The notes below the pieces were generated by a model. That model was not told the origin of the DNA. It saw only the letters and a program-made list of their open reading frames with translations, and searched no databases. A stretch of 64,000 nucleotides of DNA. It comes from Sva-07 sp963793335. GTDB lineage: Bacteria > Actinomycetota > Acidimicrobiia > Acidimicrobiales > Ilumatobacteraceae. The stretch spans positions 1,070,787 to 1,134,786 of the forward strand of contig CAWBZS010000001.1 of NCBI GenBank assembly GCA_963793335.1, in the 5' to 3' direction. A program made the position numbers and the translations under genes. Below, in pieces: positions 27,032 through 34,639 of this stretch (positions are counted from its first letter, which is position 1; every line of letters starts with the position of its first letter).

Positions 27032-27682
27032 ATGCGTACCCGCACCCCAGCCGCACTCGCCATCACCGCCGCACTCGCCCTTGCCGCCTGCGGCAGCGAC
27101 AGCGACTCGTCGAGCGACGACGCAGCCGCCAGCCCTGCGACCACCGAAGCCATGTCCGACGACGAGATGTCCGACGACGAGATGTCCGACGACGAGATGT
27201 CCGACGACGAGATGTCCGACGACGAGATGTCCGACGACATGAGCGATGACGAGATGGCCGCTGCTGAGGGCGACCTGATCGTGATCGCAACCGGCCGCGA
27301 CGACCTGACCACGCTGGTCGCTGCGATCGAGGCCGCCGGTCTTGCCGACACCCTTGCCGACGACGGTCCCTTCACGATCTTCGCACCGAACGACGAAGCA
27401 TTCGTCGAGTACCTCGGCGAGATGGGCATGACCGCAGAGGACGCGTTGGCCGACACCACCTTCCTGTCGACGCTGCTCCAAGGTCACGTCATCGAGGTCG
27501 CCGACGACTCTGCGATGGTGGCCGGCATGGTCGACAACCCGTTCGTCAGCCTCGCTGGAACCGAGCTGCCGGTGACCGTCGACGGCGACGTGATCACGAT
27601 CGGCGGCGCCGAGATCCTCGAAGCCGACGTCTTCGCCACCAACGGCGTCATCCACGTCATCGACACCGTGCTCGCCCCCTGA
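27032..27682 (+). CDS. Fasciclin-domain lipoprotein with MSDDE repeats
   Basis: A GGAGGA box ends about seven bases before ATG 27032. The 216-aa product has a lipoprotein signal with Cys near residue 20, an acidic linker made of five MSDDE pentapeptides plus variants, and a fasciclin (FAS1) domain from about residue 80. That domain carries PFTIFAPNDEAF and ends NGVIHVIDTVL, both family hallmarks. FAS1 proteins are surface adhesion or matrix proteins. The gene is monocistronic and closed by a hairpin at 27691-27723. Confidence 0.92.
   Translation: MRTRTPAALAITAALALAACGSDSDSSSDDAAASPATTEAMSDDEMSDDEMSDDEMSDDEMSDDEMSDDMSDDEMAAAEGDLIVIATGRDDLTTLVAAIEAAGLADTLADDGPFTIFAPNDEAFVEYLGEMGMTAEDALADTTFLSTLLQGHVIEVADDSAMVAGMVDNPFVSLAGTELPVTVDGDVITIGGAEILEADVFATNGVIHVIDTVLAP
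27152..27238 (+). repeat. 15-bp in-gene tandem repeat encoding MSDDE
   Basis: The unit atgtccgacgacgag is repeated five times without change, followed by a sixth shortened unit. It encodes the acidic linker between the lipid anchor and the FAS1 domain. Copy number is likely to vary among strains by slippage. Confidence 0.9.
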
Positions 27683-27690
27683 ACCTCATC

Positions 27691-27723
27691 GCGGTCCCTC
27701 GAGACTTCATCTCGGGGGACCGC
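27691..27723. terminator. Bidirectional hairpin between fasciclin and SRPBCC genes
   Basis: The arms gcggtccctcgaga and tctcgggggaccgc pair over about 13 bases around a cttca loop. It sits between two convergent genes, so it can terminate both. Confidence 0.75.
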
Positions 27724-27731
27724 AGCGGGTG

Positions 27732-28196
27732 TCAGGACGACGCAGACTCCGCAGCGGCAGCGACGCCTGCCAGCGTCTGCTCCATGCTCTGGCGGCTGAA
27801 CTCGGCGCGATCGTCGACGCCACTGGCCTTCGTACCGATCGTCTTCATCAGCCAGCCTCGCCGGTCGGTCCAGCTCTGGGTGACATGGCAACCGTCGGCG
27901 GTCGGCTCGATGGCGAAGGCCCAGTCGGCGATCTTGAAGGGTCCGGCCGCAACGCTGAACGCAAAGCGCTCACCAGGCGCCGCAGCGGTCACGGTCGAGA
28001 CCGTCGACCAGGTCGTCGAACCAGCCTGGTTCCGACCCTTGAACTTCGCTCCCACCTCGGGTCCGGTCGCCCCCTTGGTCCACTCGCCGCCGATGTTCTC
28101 CGGTGACCACTCGCCCATTCGAGGCAGGTCGGACACCAATGCCCACACCACCTCGGGTGTTGCGGCGATCTTGCGTTCGACTTCGATTCGATCCAC
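27732..28196 (-). CDS. SRPBCC (START-like) family protein
   Basis: The 154-aa protein opens with IEVERKIAATPEVVWALVSD, the usual first strand and helix of the polyketide-cyclase/START-like fold. A GEWSPEN segment follows and a long C-terminal helix ends it. The fold encloses a hydrophobic cavity for lipids or aromatic ligands; no catalytic residue can be assigned. No signal peptide is visible, so it is cytoplasmic. It is convergent with the fasciclin gene and divergent from the cytochrome b gene. Confidence 0.82.
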   Translation of the reverse strand: MDRIEVERKIAATPEVVWALVSDLPRMGEWSPENIGGEWTKGATGPEVGAKFKGRNQAGSTTWSTVSTVTAAAPGERFAFSVAAGPFKIADWAFAIEPTADGCHVTQSWTDRRGWLMKTIGTKASGVDDRAEFSRQSMEQTLAGVAAAAESASS

Positions 28197-28344
28197 TGCG
28201 GTCGTTCCCCTCGTCAGCCGCCGAAGCTACCACTCGGCTCGATCCGACGACCGGTGTGACCGAACACGAAACGCTGAGGAACGGAACCGAAACACCACCC
28301 CAAGTGCATCGACAGCGTTGCACTCCACACCTACCGTCGCACCC

Positions 28345-29142
28345 ATGTCGATCGACACCACCACCGATGCCGCCTCCGCCGAGGCCGGTGCGCCACAGGA
28401 GCGGCCGCCCGACGAACCGGTCGCCCGCCTCGTGCACCCTCGGGCGATCCGTTGGCTGCACTGGATCAACTTCCCGCTGCTGATGATCATGATCTGGAGC
28501 GGGCTTCGGATCTACTGGGCCGAGGATGTCTACGCCCTCGGGATCGGCAGCTGGCAGTGGTTTGCCTTCTTCCCCGACGCGGTCTACGAAACGCTCGACC
28601 TCGAACGCCGCCTCGCCCGCGGCATGGCGTTCCACTTCGCATTCGGCTGGTTGTTCGTGATCAACGGCGCGATCTACGGCGTGTACCTGCTGGCGACCAA
28701 GGAGTGGCGCCACATCCTCCCCGACCGCCACGCCGCCCGTGAGGCGAAGGACGTCGTCCTCCACGATCTCCACCTGAAGCAGGAGATGCCGCCGCAGGGC
28801 AAGTACAACGCCGCCCAGCGCATCTCGTACACGGCAGTGCTCGTGATGGCGCTGATCATCGTCGTGAGCGGATTCGCGATCTACAAGCCCACCCAGTTGC
28901 ACCCGCTCCCGCTGCTGTTCGGCGGCTACCAGGGTGCCCGGCTCGTCCACTTCTGGATGACGATCGGGCTGTCGCTGTTCTTCCTCGTGCACGTGTTGCA
29001 GGTCGCACGATCCGGCTGGGGCAACTTCCGCTCGATGATCAGCGGCTACGTCATCGAACGCCGAGCGCCGGCCATCACTGCGCCCGACCCGTCCCCCACG
29101 ATCGACGAGCCAACCAGCGACGACGAGGAGATCAGCCCATGA
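28345..29142 (+). CDS. Cytochrome b/b561-type membrane subunit of a molybdenum oxidoreductase
   Basis: The 265-aa protein has four to five membrane segments with histidines placed for haem binding (IRWLHWINF, AFHFAFGWLF, ARLVHFWMT, FFLVHVLQVAR). It resembles thiosulfate-reductase/YedZ-like cytochrome b partners. ATG 28345 is chosen because the longer frame upstream overlaps the divergent SRPBCC gene. Its stop overlaps the next start by ATGA, so it is made together with the molybdopterin enzyme and should connect that enzyme to the quinone pool. Confidence 0.87.
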   Translation: MSIDTTTDAASAEAGAPQERPPDEPVARLVHPRAIRWLHWINFPLLMIMIWSGLRIYWAEDVYALGIGSWQWFAFFPDAVYETLDLERRLARGMAFHFAFGWLFVINGAIYGVYLLATKEWRHILPDRHAAREAKDVVLHDLHLKQEMPPQGKYNAAQRISYTAVLVMALIIVVSGFAIYKPTQLHPLPLLFGGYQGARLVHFWMTIGLSLFFLVHVLQVARSGWGNFRSMISGYVIERRAPAITAPDPSPTIDEPTSDDEEISP

Positions 29143-29924
29143 ATGACCCCGCCAACCGCGAAGCCGAACTGCGAGCCCAGATCGCCGACGCACCGACGAT
29201 CCCAGCCTCGGAGTTGAAGGGCCGGACCCGTCGCTCCTTCCTCACCGGCGCCGCCGGTGTCGGCGCTGCGTTTCTCGGCTGGCGTTGGATCCAGGACAGC
29301 CCAACCGACGACGGCATTCCGCAGCCGCTGCGCAACACGCTCGAGTTCAACGAGCAGGTGTGGAGCAGCCTCTCGGAGGGCCGCTCGGCGCCCGAGTTCG
29401 CCGTCTCGAAGGCCACGCCGATCCAGGTCAATGGCCGCATCGGCATCCGCAACGAGATCGACCTCGACGACTGGACGGTGCGCGTCGAGGGCCCCGACGG
29501 CGAACTCCTCGACGAACTCGACATCTCCGCGTTCGAGGCGCTCCCCCAGCGCGACATGATCATCGAGCACAAGTGCATCGAGGGCTGGTCGAACATCACC
29601 CATTGGGGCGGCGCAAGGTTCTCCGACTTCCACGCCCGCTACGCCGATCAGGTCGGCGATGTCCCGTACGTCGGATTCGAAACACCTGACGGCCTCTACT
29701 ACGTCGGCTGGGACATGTCGTCCGCGATGCACCCACAGACGATGCTCGCCCTCCGCCAGGGCACCGAGCCGCTCGACCTGGACCACGGCGCGCCGCTGCG
29801 CCTCGCCACACCGAACAAGTACGGCATCAAGTGCCTCAAGCGGATCGGCGTGATCCGCTACGCCAACGAGCGCCCGGCCGACTACTGGGCCGAACGCAGC
29901 TACGACTGGTACGCCGGGCTGTAG
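29139..29924 (+). CDS. Sulfite-oxidase-family molybdopterin oxidoreductase, Tat-exported
   Basis: The 261-aa protein begins with a twin-arginine signal (TRRSFLTGAA near residues 30-39) and a hydrophobic stretch. The catalytic domain contains IIEHKCIEGW, where the Cys is expected to ligate molybdenum as in YedY/MsrP, and a C-terminal KRIGVIRYANERPADYW-type ending. It should act outside the membrane, fed by or feeding the cytochrome b encoded four bases upstream. The substrate (methionine sulfoxide or another oxo-compound) is not determinable. Confidence 0.86.
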   Translation: MNDPANREAELRAQIADAPTIPASELKGRTRRSFLTGAAGVGAAFLGWRWIQDSPTDDGIPQPLRNTLEFNEQVWSSLSEGRSAPEFAVSKATPIQVNGRIGIRNEIDLDDWTVRVEGPDGELLDELDISAFEALPQRDMIIEHKCIEGWSNITHWGGARFSDFHARYADQVGDVPYVGFETPDGLYYVGWDMSSAMHPQTMLALRQGTEPLDLDHGAPLRLATPNKYGIKCLKRIGVIRYANERPADYWAERSYDWYAGL

Positions 29925-29940
29925 ATCGCCTGGTCGGGCA

Positions 29941-30324
29941 TCACTCAGCCAGCCGATCGAGCAGCCAGCGCGCACCGAGCACGTCGGCGCCAACCGACCG
30001 GACCCGCGACGCCAGCTCACGGTCGGCGGTGACCACGAACAGCTCGTTGTCATCGGCGACCTCCGCCAGCGCAACGATCGTGTCATCACCCTCCCCGGAC
30101 GCGTGGACCACCTCGACACCGTCGCTGATCCCTTCGGCGGCTCCGTCTCGGAAACGGCCCTCCAGCACCACCACCACCACCGGCGGGTCGAGCCGACCAG
30201 CCGCCGCAGCGGAACGAACCTCCTCCGTGAACCTCCCCGCTGCGCCAGACCGGTCGCGCCACCACCCGTTCGGTCGAGCACCGATCACGTTGGCGGCGTC
30301 GATCAACAGCATCCAGCTGAGCAT
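29941..30324 (-). CDS. NYN/PIN-like nuclease-fold protein
   Basis: The 127-aa protein shows the acidic residues of NYN/PIN domains: LLIDAANVIG near residue 6, GEGDDTIVALA near 77 and FVVTADRELASRV near 96. These would bind Mg for RNA cleavage, as in YacP/Rae1-type proteins. It contains only the domain. It is encoded 13 bases downstream of the P-loop kinase gene on the same strand and may be cotranscribed. Confidence 0.78.
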   Translation of the reverse strand: MLSWMLLIDAANVIGARPNGWWRDRSGAAGRFTEEVRSAAAAGRLDPPVVVVVLEGRFRDGAAEGISDGVEVVHASGEGDDTIVALAEVADDNELFVVTADRELASRVRSVGADVLGARWLLDRLAE

Positions 30325-30337
30325 CGCGCTCGGCGCG

Positions 30338-30955
30338 TCATGCAGCCGACATCGAGACGACCAACGTCGCCCGCAGTCGGCTGGCCTCGATCAAGCGTGC
30401 GTTCGCGGCGTCGGATCGTTCGACGAACTCTGATGCCTCCTCGCGAGTCTTTCCGAACTCCACGTGCCGATCGACCAGCCTGCGGACCCTCACATCGTCG
30501 GCTACGTCGAGGTAGACGACCGCATCGAAGAGCTCGGACAGTTCACGCCACGGTGGCTGGTCGAGCAGGAGGTAGTTGCCCTCGACGACCACCACGCGAT
30601 GCTCGGCGCCGACACGGACCTGATCAGGGACCGGTTCGTCGATCATGCGGTCGAAGGACGGACACCACACGTCGCTGTCGGGACCGCGCAGACGCCGCAC
30701 GAGCTCGACGAAGGCCCGCGACGCGAACGTCTCGGGCGCACCCTTGACACCGCGCAGACCGAGCGCATCCAACTCGACGTTCGAGCGGTGAAAGCCGTCC
30801 ATCACCACCACCGGTGCGCCGATCGTACGACCGAGTCGCTGGGCCACCGTCGACTTGCCGCTGCCCGGCGGCCCGACGATGCCGAGCAGGTAGCGGTCGC
30901 GACCCTCGCGCCGGGCCATCACCCACTCGGCGAGATCCTCCTCCGACAGCGTCAC
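30338..30955 (-). CDS. Uridine kinase-like / nucleoside-type P-loop kinase
   Basis: The 205-aa protein has Walker A GPPGSGKSTVAQ near residue 30, VVVMDGFH for the substrate loop, VVVVEGNYLLLD as Walker B, and a basic lid with RRLVDRHVEFGKT. These match the PanK/uridine kinase/FrcK group that phosphorylates nucleosides, pantothenate or sugars. GTG 30955 is the likely start. Longer frames overlap the divergent hydrolase gene region and are not conserved-looking. Confidence 0.82.
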   Translation of the reverse strand: MTLSEEDLAEWVMARREGRDRYLLGIVGPPGSGKSTVAQRLGRTIGAPVVVMDGFHRSNVELDALGLRGVKGAPETFASRAFVELVRRLRGPDSDVWCPSFDRMIDEPVPDQVRVGAEHRVVVVEGNYLLLDQPPWRELSELFDAVVYLDVADDVRVRRLVDRHVEFGKTREEASEFVERSDAANARLIEASRLRATLVVSMSAA

Positions 30956-31058
30956 GCCCGAACGGTAGTGGTCCCTCGAACACCGACGCCTGCGGACACG
31001 CTCGCTACCTTGTTCCCGTCGACGGAGGGCGTCGGCCTGGGACACCATCGGGGACGAC

Positions 31059-32024
31059 ATGATCGACGCGAACCTCATCACCGTGCGCAACGGAGACATC
31101 GACATCAACGTGGCCACCGTCGGCTCCGGCCCACTGATGCTGTGCATCCATGGCTGGCCCGAGCTCTGGTACTCGTGGCGCCATCAGATGACCCACTTCG
31201 CCGCCCGCGGGTTCACGGTCGCGGCGATGGATGTCCGAGGCTACGGCGGCAGCTCGAAGCCGACGGAGATCGAGGCCTACACGCTGACGAACCTGTGCGC
31301 CGATACCGCCGCAGTGATCGACGAGCTCGGTGGCGGCAGCGCGATCGTGCTCGGCCACGATTGGGGAGCGCCGATCGCCTACAACACCGCCCGCCTCCAT
31401 CCCGACAAGGTCAGCGCGGTCGCCGGTCTGTCCGTGCCGTATGCACCGATCGGGGAGAACGATCCACTCGAGATGTGGAGACAGCTCTACGCCGACCGCT
31501 TCTTCTACCAGAACTACATCGCCGGCGAACCCGGACGGGCCGAGGCCGAGATGGGTGCCGATTCCGCACGGGCGCTGCGACTCACCTACTACGCAGCATC
31601 CGGCGACGCCGACCGTTCACTCTTCCAGACCAAGCCAGCCGACGCCGGACTGCTCGATGGTCTGGTCGACCCCGACCCGTTCCCGTCGTGGCTCAGCGCG
31701 GAGGACCTTCAGCGCTACGCCGACGCGTTCGACGCCGGCGGCTGGCACGGGCCCTTCAACCGCTACCGAGCCCAACCGATCGATGCGGCGGAGATCGGTC
31801 CGATGCCCGACCAGCACCTGCATCAGCCGGCCACGTTCATCGGCGGCGAACTCGATGGTGTGCGCGATTTCGTGCCCGGCATCGACCTGTACGACTACGC
31901 GGGGAACGCCATCGACGACCTCCGCGGCATGACCGTGATCCCCGGAGCGGGACACTGGGTGCAGCAGGAGGCGCCGGCAGCAACCAATGCTGCCCTCGAC
32001 AACTTCCTCGCCACGCTCGACTGA
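31059..32024 (+). CDS. Alpha/beta hydrolase, epoxide hydrolase-like
   Basis: The 321-aa protein has HGWPELWYSW (oxyanion-hole motif HGxP), the nucleophile Asp in GHDWGAP, and the catalytic His in GAGHWVQQE near residue 300. A cap domain with Tyr residues lies between, as in soluble epoxide hydrolases that open epoxides to diols. The Asp nucleophile excludes an ordinary Ser esterase. It is divergent from the kinase gene. Confidence 0.87.
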   Translation: MIDANLITVRNGDIDINVATVGSGPLMLCIHGWPELWYSWRHQMTHFAARGFTVAAMDVRGYGGSSKPTEIEAYTLTNLCADTAAVIDELGGGSAIVLGHDWGAPIAYNTARLHPDKVSAVAGLSVPYAPIGENDPLEMWRQLYADRFFYQNYIAGEPGRAEAEMGADSARALRLTYYAASGDADRSLFQTKPADAGLLDGLVDPDPFPSWLSAEDLQRYADAFDAGGWHGPFNRYRAQPIDAAEIGPMPDQHLHQPATFIGGELDGVRDFVPGIDLYDYAGNAIDDLRGMTVIPGAGHWVQQEAPAATNAALDNFLATLD

Positions 32025-32110
32025 GGCTCTGGCCCTGCCTTGCGCCCTCTGGGCGATGGCTGCATCTCGCCGAGCGGAATAGGTGCCTGCACACCGGTGT
32101 TCCGTTCTAC

Positions 32111-32509
32111 ATGGCCAGCATTCCCTCCGACTACACGGACCTGTTCGACAAGACCACGTTCTGGCACATCGCCACGCTCGGGCCCGACGGTCAGATTCAG
32201 TCGTCGCCCGTGTGGGCCGGCTGGCGCGACGGATACTTCGTGTTCTCACTCACCAAGGGGCGCCAGAAGTACCGCAACCTGACCGCCAACCCGACGATCG
32301 CCGTCTCCGGTACCGATCCCGACAACCCCTACCGCTATCTCGAGATGCGCGGCACCGTCACCCGGATCGATGACGACTCGTCCAATGAATTCATCGACTC
32401 GATGGCCAAGAAGTACATGGGCGTCGATGGGTATCCCTTCCATCAGCCCGGCGACGAGCGCGTCGTGATGGTCGTCGACGTCGCCCACACCACGCAGATG
32501 GGCTCATGA
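32111..32509 (+). CDS. PPOX-class flavin/F420-binding protein
   Basis: The 132-aa split-barrel protein begins with FDKTTFWHIATLGPDG and has SSPVWAGW and GRQKYRNLTANP, the pattern of PPOX-class F420-dependent enzymes. These reduce or bind deazaflavin or flavin cofactors; the substrate is unknown. ATG 32111 follows a short gap after the hydrolase. The stop overlaps the next gene by ATGA, suggesting that the two flavin-fold proteins are made together. Confidence 0.84.
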   Translation: MASIPSDYTDLFDKTTFWHIATLGPDGQIQSSPVWAGWRDGYFVFSLTKGRQKYRNLTANPTIAVSGTDPDNPYRYLEMRGTVTRIDDDSSNEFIDSMAKKYMGVDGYPFHQPGDERVVMVVDVAHTTQMGS

Positions 32510-32862
32510 GCACCATCTGCGCAGCCGGCCTTCCGAGGCGAGGTTTCACCGCACTCAACTCCGTCGTGCGACCCGCAGTGCGGGCCGGCGCCGGCAACCC
32601 ACTGCCGATCGGTGCGGGGCCGGTCGTGCTCGAAACGACCGGTCGGCGGTCGGGTCTGCCCCGTCAGGTCCCCGTGCTCGCCACGAGGGTCGGCGACACC
32701 CTCAACGTCAGCACCGTGCGGTCGAACTCACTCTGGCTGCGCAACATCGAGGCCGACAGCGACGTGTCGGTGTGGCTGGGCGGTCAGCGTCGATCCGCGG
32801 TGGCTTCGGTGACCCGAGGCCCACTGAACGTGGTTCGGATCGAACTCGATCCCGTTCACTGA
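32506..32862 (+). CDS. F420-dependent nitroreductase-like (DDN/DUF385) protein
   Basis: The 118-aa protein contains VVLETTGRRSGLPRQVPVLA, the start of the DDN-type deazaflavin nitroreductase fold, followed by NSLWLRNIEAD. It is shorter than typical members (about 140 aa) but has the core barrel. It probably uses F420H2 for reduction of an unknown compound. Its 3' end overlaps the convergent PPOX gene by seven bases. Confidence 0.8.
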   Translation: MSTICAAGLPRRGFTALNSVVRPAVRAGAGNPLPIGAGPVVLETTGRRSGLPRQVPVLATRVGDTLNVSTVRSNSLWLRNIEADSDVSVWLGGQRRSAVASVTRGPLNVVRIELDPVH

Positions 32863-33260
32863 GTTCCGGTCGGCCCCGAACCCCCCGAGGGGCCGACCGG
32901 TTCGCACTCGTTCCCACACCCGCTCACCAACCCTGTGGCGTCCTGCGCTGCCGGCCGGTGCAGCACCGCACCGACCGGCACGAAGCTGAGGGCTTCGTCT
33001 CCAATCACCTCGCCGGTGCCGTCGACGATCAAGCTGTAGCCGCCGTCGGCAACCGGCGGGTAGCAGAGCGTGATCGAGGGACGATCGCTCGCGTTGCGTG
33101 CGGTGCCCCGGCCGACGTTCATCGTCAAACGATCGGCGTCCCATTTGGGAGTCACCGCCACGATGTGTGGGCGGAGGTCGTCGCGAACGGTGAGCAGATA
33201 CGCCCAGCCGTAGTCGGCAGTTGCTGCCGCGAGGTCATCGATGGCCACCGGAATACTCAT
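32856..33260 (-). CDS. Pyridoxamine 5'-phosphate oxidase-like (PPOX) protein
   Basis: The 134-aa protein has the split-barrel opening YAYLLTVRDDLRP-like strand, RGTARNASDRPSITLCYPP in the cofactor region and a Gly-rich tail. Cofactor could be FMN or F420. The last 15 codons lie in a strong hairpin (32866-32900), so the tail looks imposed by the terminator rather than by the fold. It converges with the nitroreductase gene. Confidence 0.75.
   Translation of the reverse strand: MSIPVAIDDLAAATADYGWAYLLTVRDDLRPHIVAVTPKWDADRLTMNVGRGTARNASDRPSITLCYPPVADGGYSLIVDGTGEVIGDEALSFVPVGAVLHRPAAQDATGLVSGCGNECEPVGPSGGSGPTGTQ
32866..32900. terminator. Strong GC-rich hairpin, overlapping the PPOX 3' coding end
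   Basis: A perfect 12-bp stem (ccggtcggcccc with ggggccgaccgg) surrounds an 11-base loop immediately 3' of the nitroreductase stop. It lies within the C-terminal codons of the minus-strand PPOX gene. It should stop plus-strand transcription. Confidence 0.75.
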
Positions 33261-33312
33261 GCATCGAGCGTAGGCCAGCGGGGCAGGCGGCCGTTCTGCG
33301 ATGATCTCCCCT

Positions 33313-33337
33313 ATTCCCGACCAAAGTAGTCGGGAAT
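33313..33337 (+). promoter_or_regulatory. IscR type 1-like / Rrf2-family operator upstream of peroxiredoxin
   Basis: The 25 bases from ATTCCCGAC to GTCGGGAAT form an inverted repeat spaced by CAAAGTA. They match about 21 of 25 positions of the IscR type 1 consensus by eye (ATASYYGACTRWWWYAGTCRRSTAT). The site begins 76 bases before the peroxiredoxin start and overlaps the likely promoter. Regulation by an Fe-S Rrf2 protein is inferred; no such regulator gene is in the window. Confidence 0.55.
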
Positions 33338-33388
33338 ACTGCTACGGTGACCCGCCAACGCCCACCGCTTCGAAAGAGAGAACTCGTC

Positions 33389-34024
33389 ATGGCCGTCCGT
33401 CTCGGAGACACCGCACCCGACTTCACCGCTCCAACCACCCAGGGAGAGATCAGCTTCCACGAGTGGCTCGGCGATTCCTGGGGAGTGCTGTTCAGCCACC
33501 CCAAGGACTTCACCCCGGTGTGCACCACCGAGTTGGGCTACGTCGCGAAGATCAAGCCCGAGTTCGACAAGCGCAACGTCAAGGTCATCGGCCTCTCGGT
33601 CGATCCGGTCGAGAGCCACGAGCAGTGGGAAGGCGACATCGAGGAGACCCAGGGCACTGCGGTGAACTTCCCGATGATCGGTGATCCCGACCGCACCGTC
33701 GCCGATCTGTACGACATGATCCACGAGAACGCGAGCGACACCCTCACGGTTCGCTCGGTGTTCGTGGTGGGGCCCGACAAGAAGGTGAAACTCACCCTCA
33801 CCTATCCCGCCTCGACCGGCCGCAACTTCGACGAGATCCTCCGAGTGATCGACAGCCTCCAATTGACCGCCGACTACAAGGTCGCAACCCCGGCCAACTG
33901 GAAGGACGGCGAGGACGTGATCATCGTCCCGGCGCTCTCCGATGACGACGCACGCGCCCTGTTCCCTGCCGGCTGGAATCCCGTCAAGCCGTACCTCCGC
34001 GTCACCAAACAACCCAACCGCTGA
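33389..34024 (+). CDS. 1-Cys (Prx6-type) peroxiredoxin
   Basis: The 211-aa protein carries the peroxidatic Cys45 in FTPVCTTE, the Prx6 signature, and a long C-terminal dimerisation domain. The resolving Cys of 2-Cys types is absent. It reduces H2O2 and alkyl or phospholipid hydroperoxides in the cytoplasm with an external thiol. A GAAAGAGAG box ends eight bases before the ATG at 33389. The operator-like palindrome upstream suggests redox or iron-sulfur control. Confidence 0.93.
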   Translation: MAVRLGDTAPDFTAPTTQGEISFHEWLGDSWGVLFSHPKDFTPVCTTELGYVAKIKPEFDKRNVKVIGLSVDPVESHEQWEGDIEETQGTAVNFPMIGDPDRTVADLYDMIHENASDTLTVRSVFVVGPDKKVKLTLTYPASTGRNFDEILRVIDSLQLTADYKVATPANWKDGEDVIIVPALSDDDARALFPAGWNPVKPYLRVTKQPNR

Positions 34025-34041
34025 CCAAACCCACCGAATTC

Positions 34042-34098
34042 CCCCGAAATTGCCCGGGATTGTGACGCTGAGCGTCACGATTCCGGGCAATTTCGGGG
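34042..34098. terminator. 57-nt palindrome between peroxiredoxin and NMN adenylyltransferase genes
   Basis: Two 28-base arms, from ccccgaaattgcccgg inward to gtgacgct, flank one central G with two mismatches. It lies 3' of two convergent genes and can terminate both. Its odd-length, loop-free design recalls the palindromes at 468-498, 1584-1614 and 3308-3340, with a different core. Confidence 0.8.
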
Positions 34099-34120
34099 TG
34101 GGGGACCCAAGTTGGGGTGG

Positions 34121-34639
34121 TCAGAGCCAGTTGGCCTCGACCCAGGCCCGTACGGGGGGTGCGAGCCGGTGGAGATGAGCGTCCGGCTCGGCGCGGATCT
34201 CGGTTGCCGAAATCGGCACGGCTGCACGTTCGGCGTCGACCACCACATGGTCGGCGCCGAATCGGTCGGCCAACTCGACCACGTACGCGTCCGACGAGAA
34301 CACCACATGGGGGCCCTCGTCGTGCGGCCAGTGGTCGCCGAACAGCGCCATCCACTTCGCCCACAGCTCCTCGTCGTCGAAGTCGGTGGCCAGGCGATGG
34401 CGAACTTCGACCACGGTCACGTCGACGTGGAGCTCCGCCAGCCACCCGGCGCGCAGGTCGCCGGCGACCGTGTCACGATCCGGCGACGTGTTGACGAACA
34501 CGACCAGTCGCTCGCATTGTTCGCTCGCACGGTCGATCATGTAGGAGTGACCGAGATGCGGCGGGTCGAACCGACCGACGATCAACCCGGTCGGCGCCAC
34601 CCGCTCGTCCGGTCGCTCCTGCTCCGACGCCGCGGTCAT
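34121..34639 (-). CDS. Nicotinamide-nucleotide adenylyltransferase-like nucleotidyltransferase
   Basis: The 172-aa protein has GRFDPPHLGHSYMI at the N-terminus, the (H/T)xGH nucleotidyltransferase motif, and ISATEIRAEPDAH near the C-terminus, matching the ISxTxxR motif. This fits NadM/NadR-type NMN adenylyltransferases that make NAD from NMN and ATP. ATG 34639 overlaps the stop of the cyclase gene upstream by ATGA, so the two are coupled. Confidence 0.8.
   Translation of the reverse strand: MTAASEQERPDERVAPTGLIVGRFDPPHLGHSYMIDRASEQCERLVVFVNTSPDRDTVAGDLRAGWLAELHVDVTVVEVRHRLATDFDDEELWAKWMALFGDHWPHDEGPHVVFSSDAYVVELADRFGADHVVVDAERAAVPISATEIRAEPDAHLHRLAPPVRAWVEANWL

Noticed and set aside
30464..32110. 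Long N-terminal extension of the PPOX protein at 32111
   Set aside because: It overlaps the kinase and epoxide hydrolase genes and has no domain; the PPOX domain starts at 32111.
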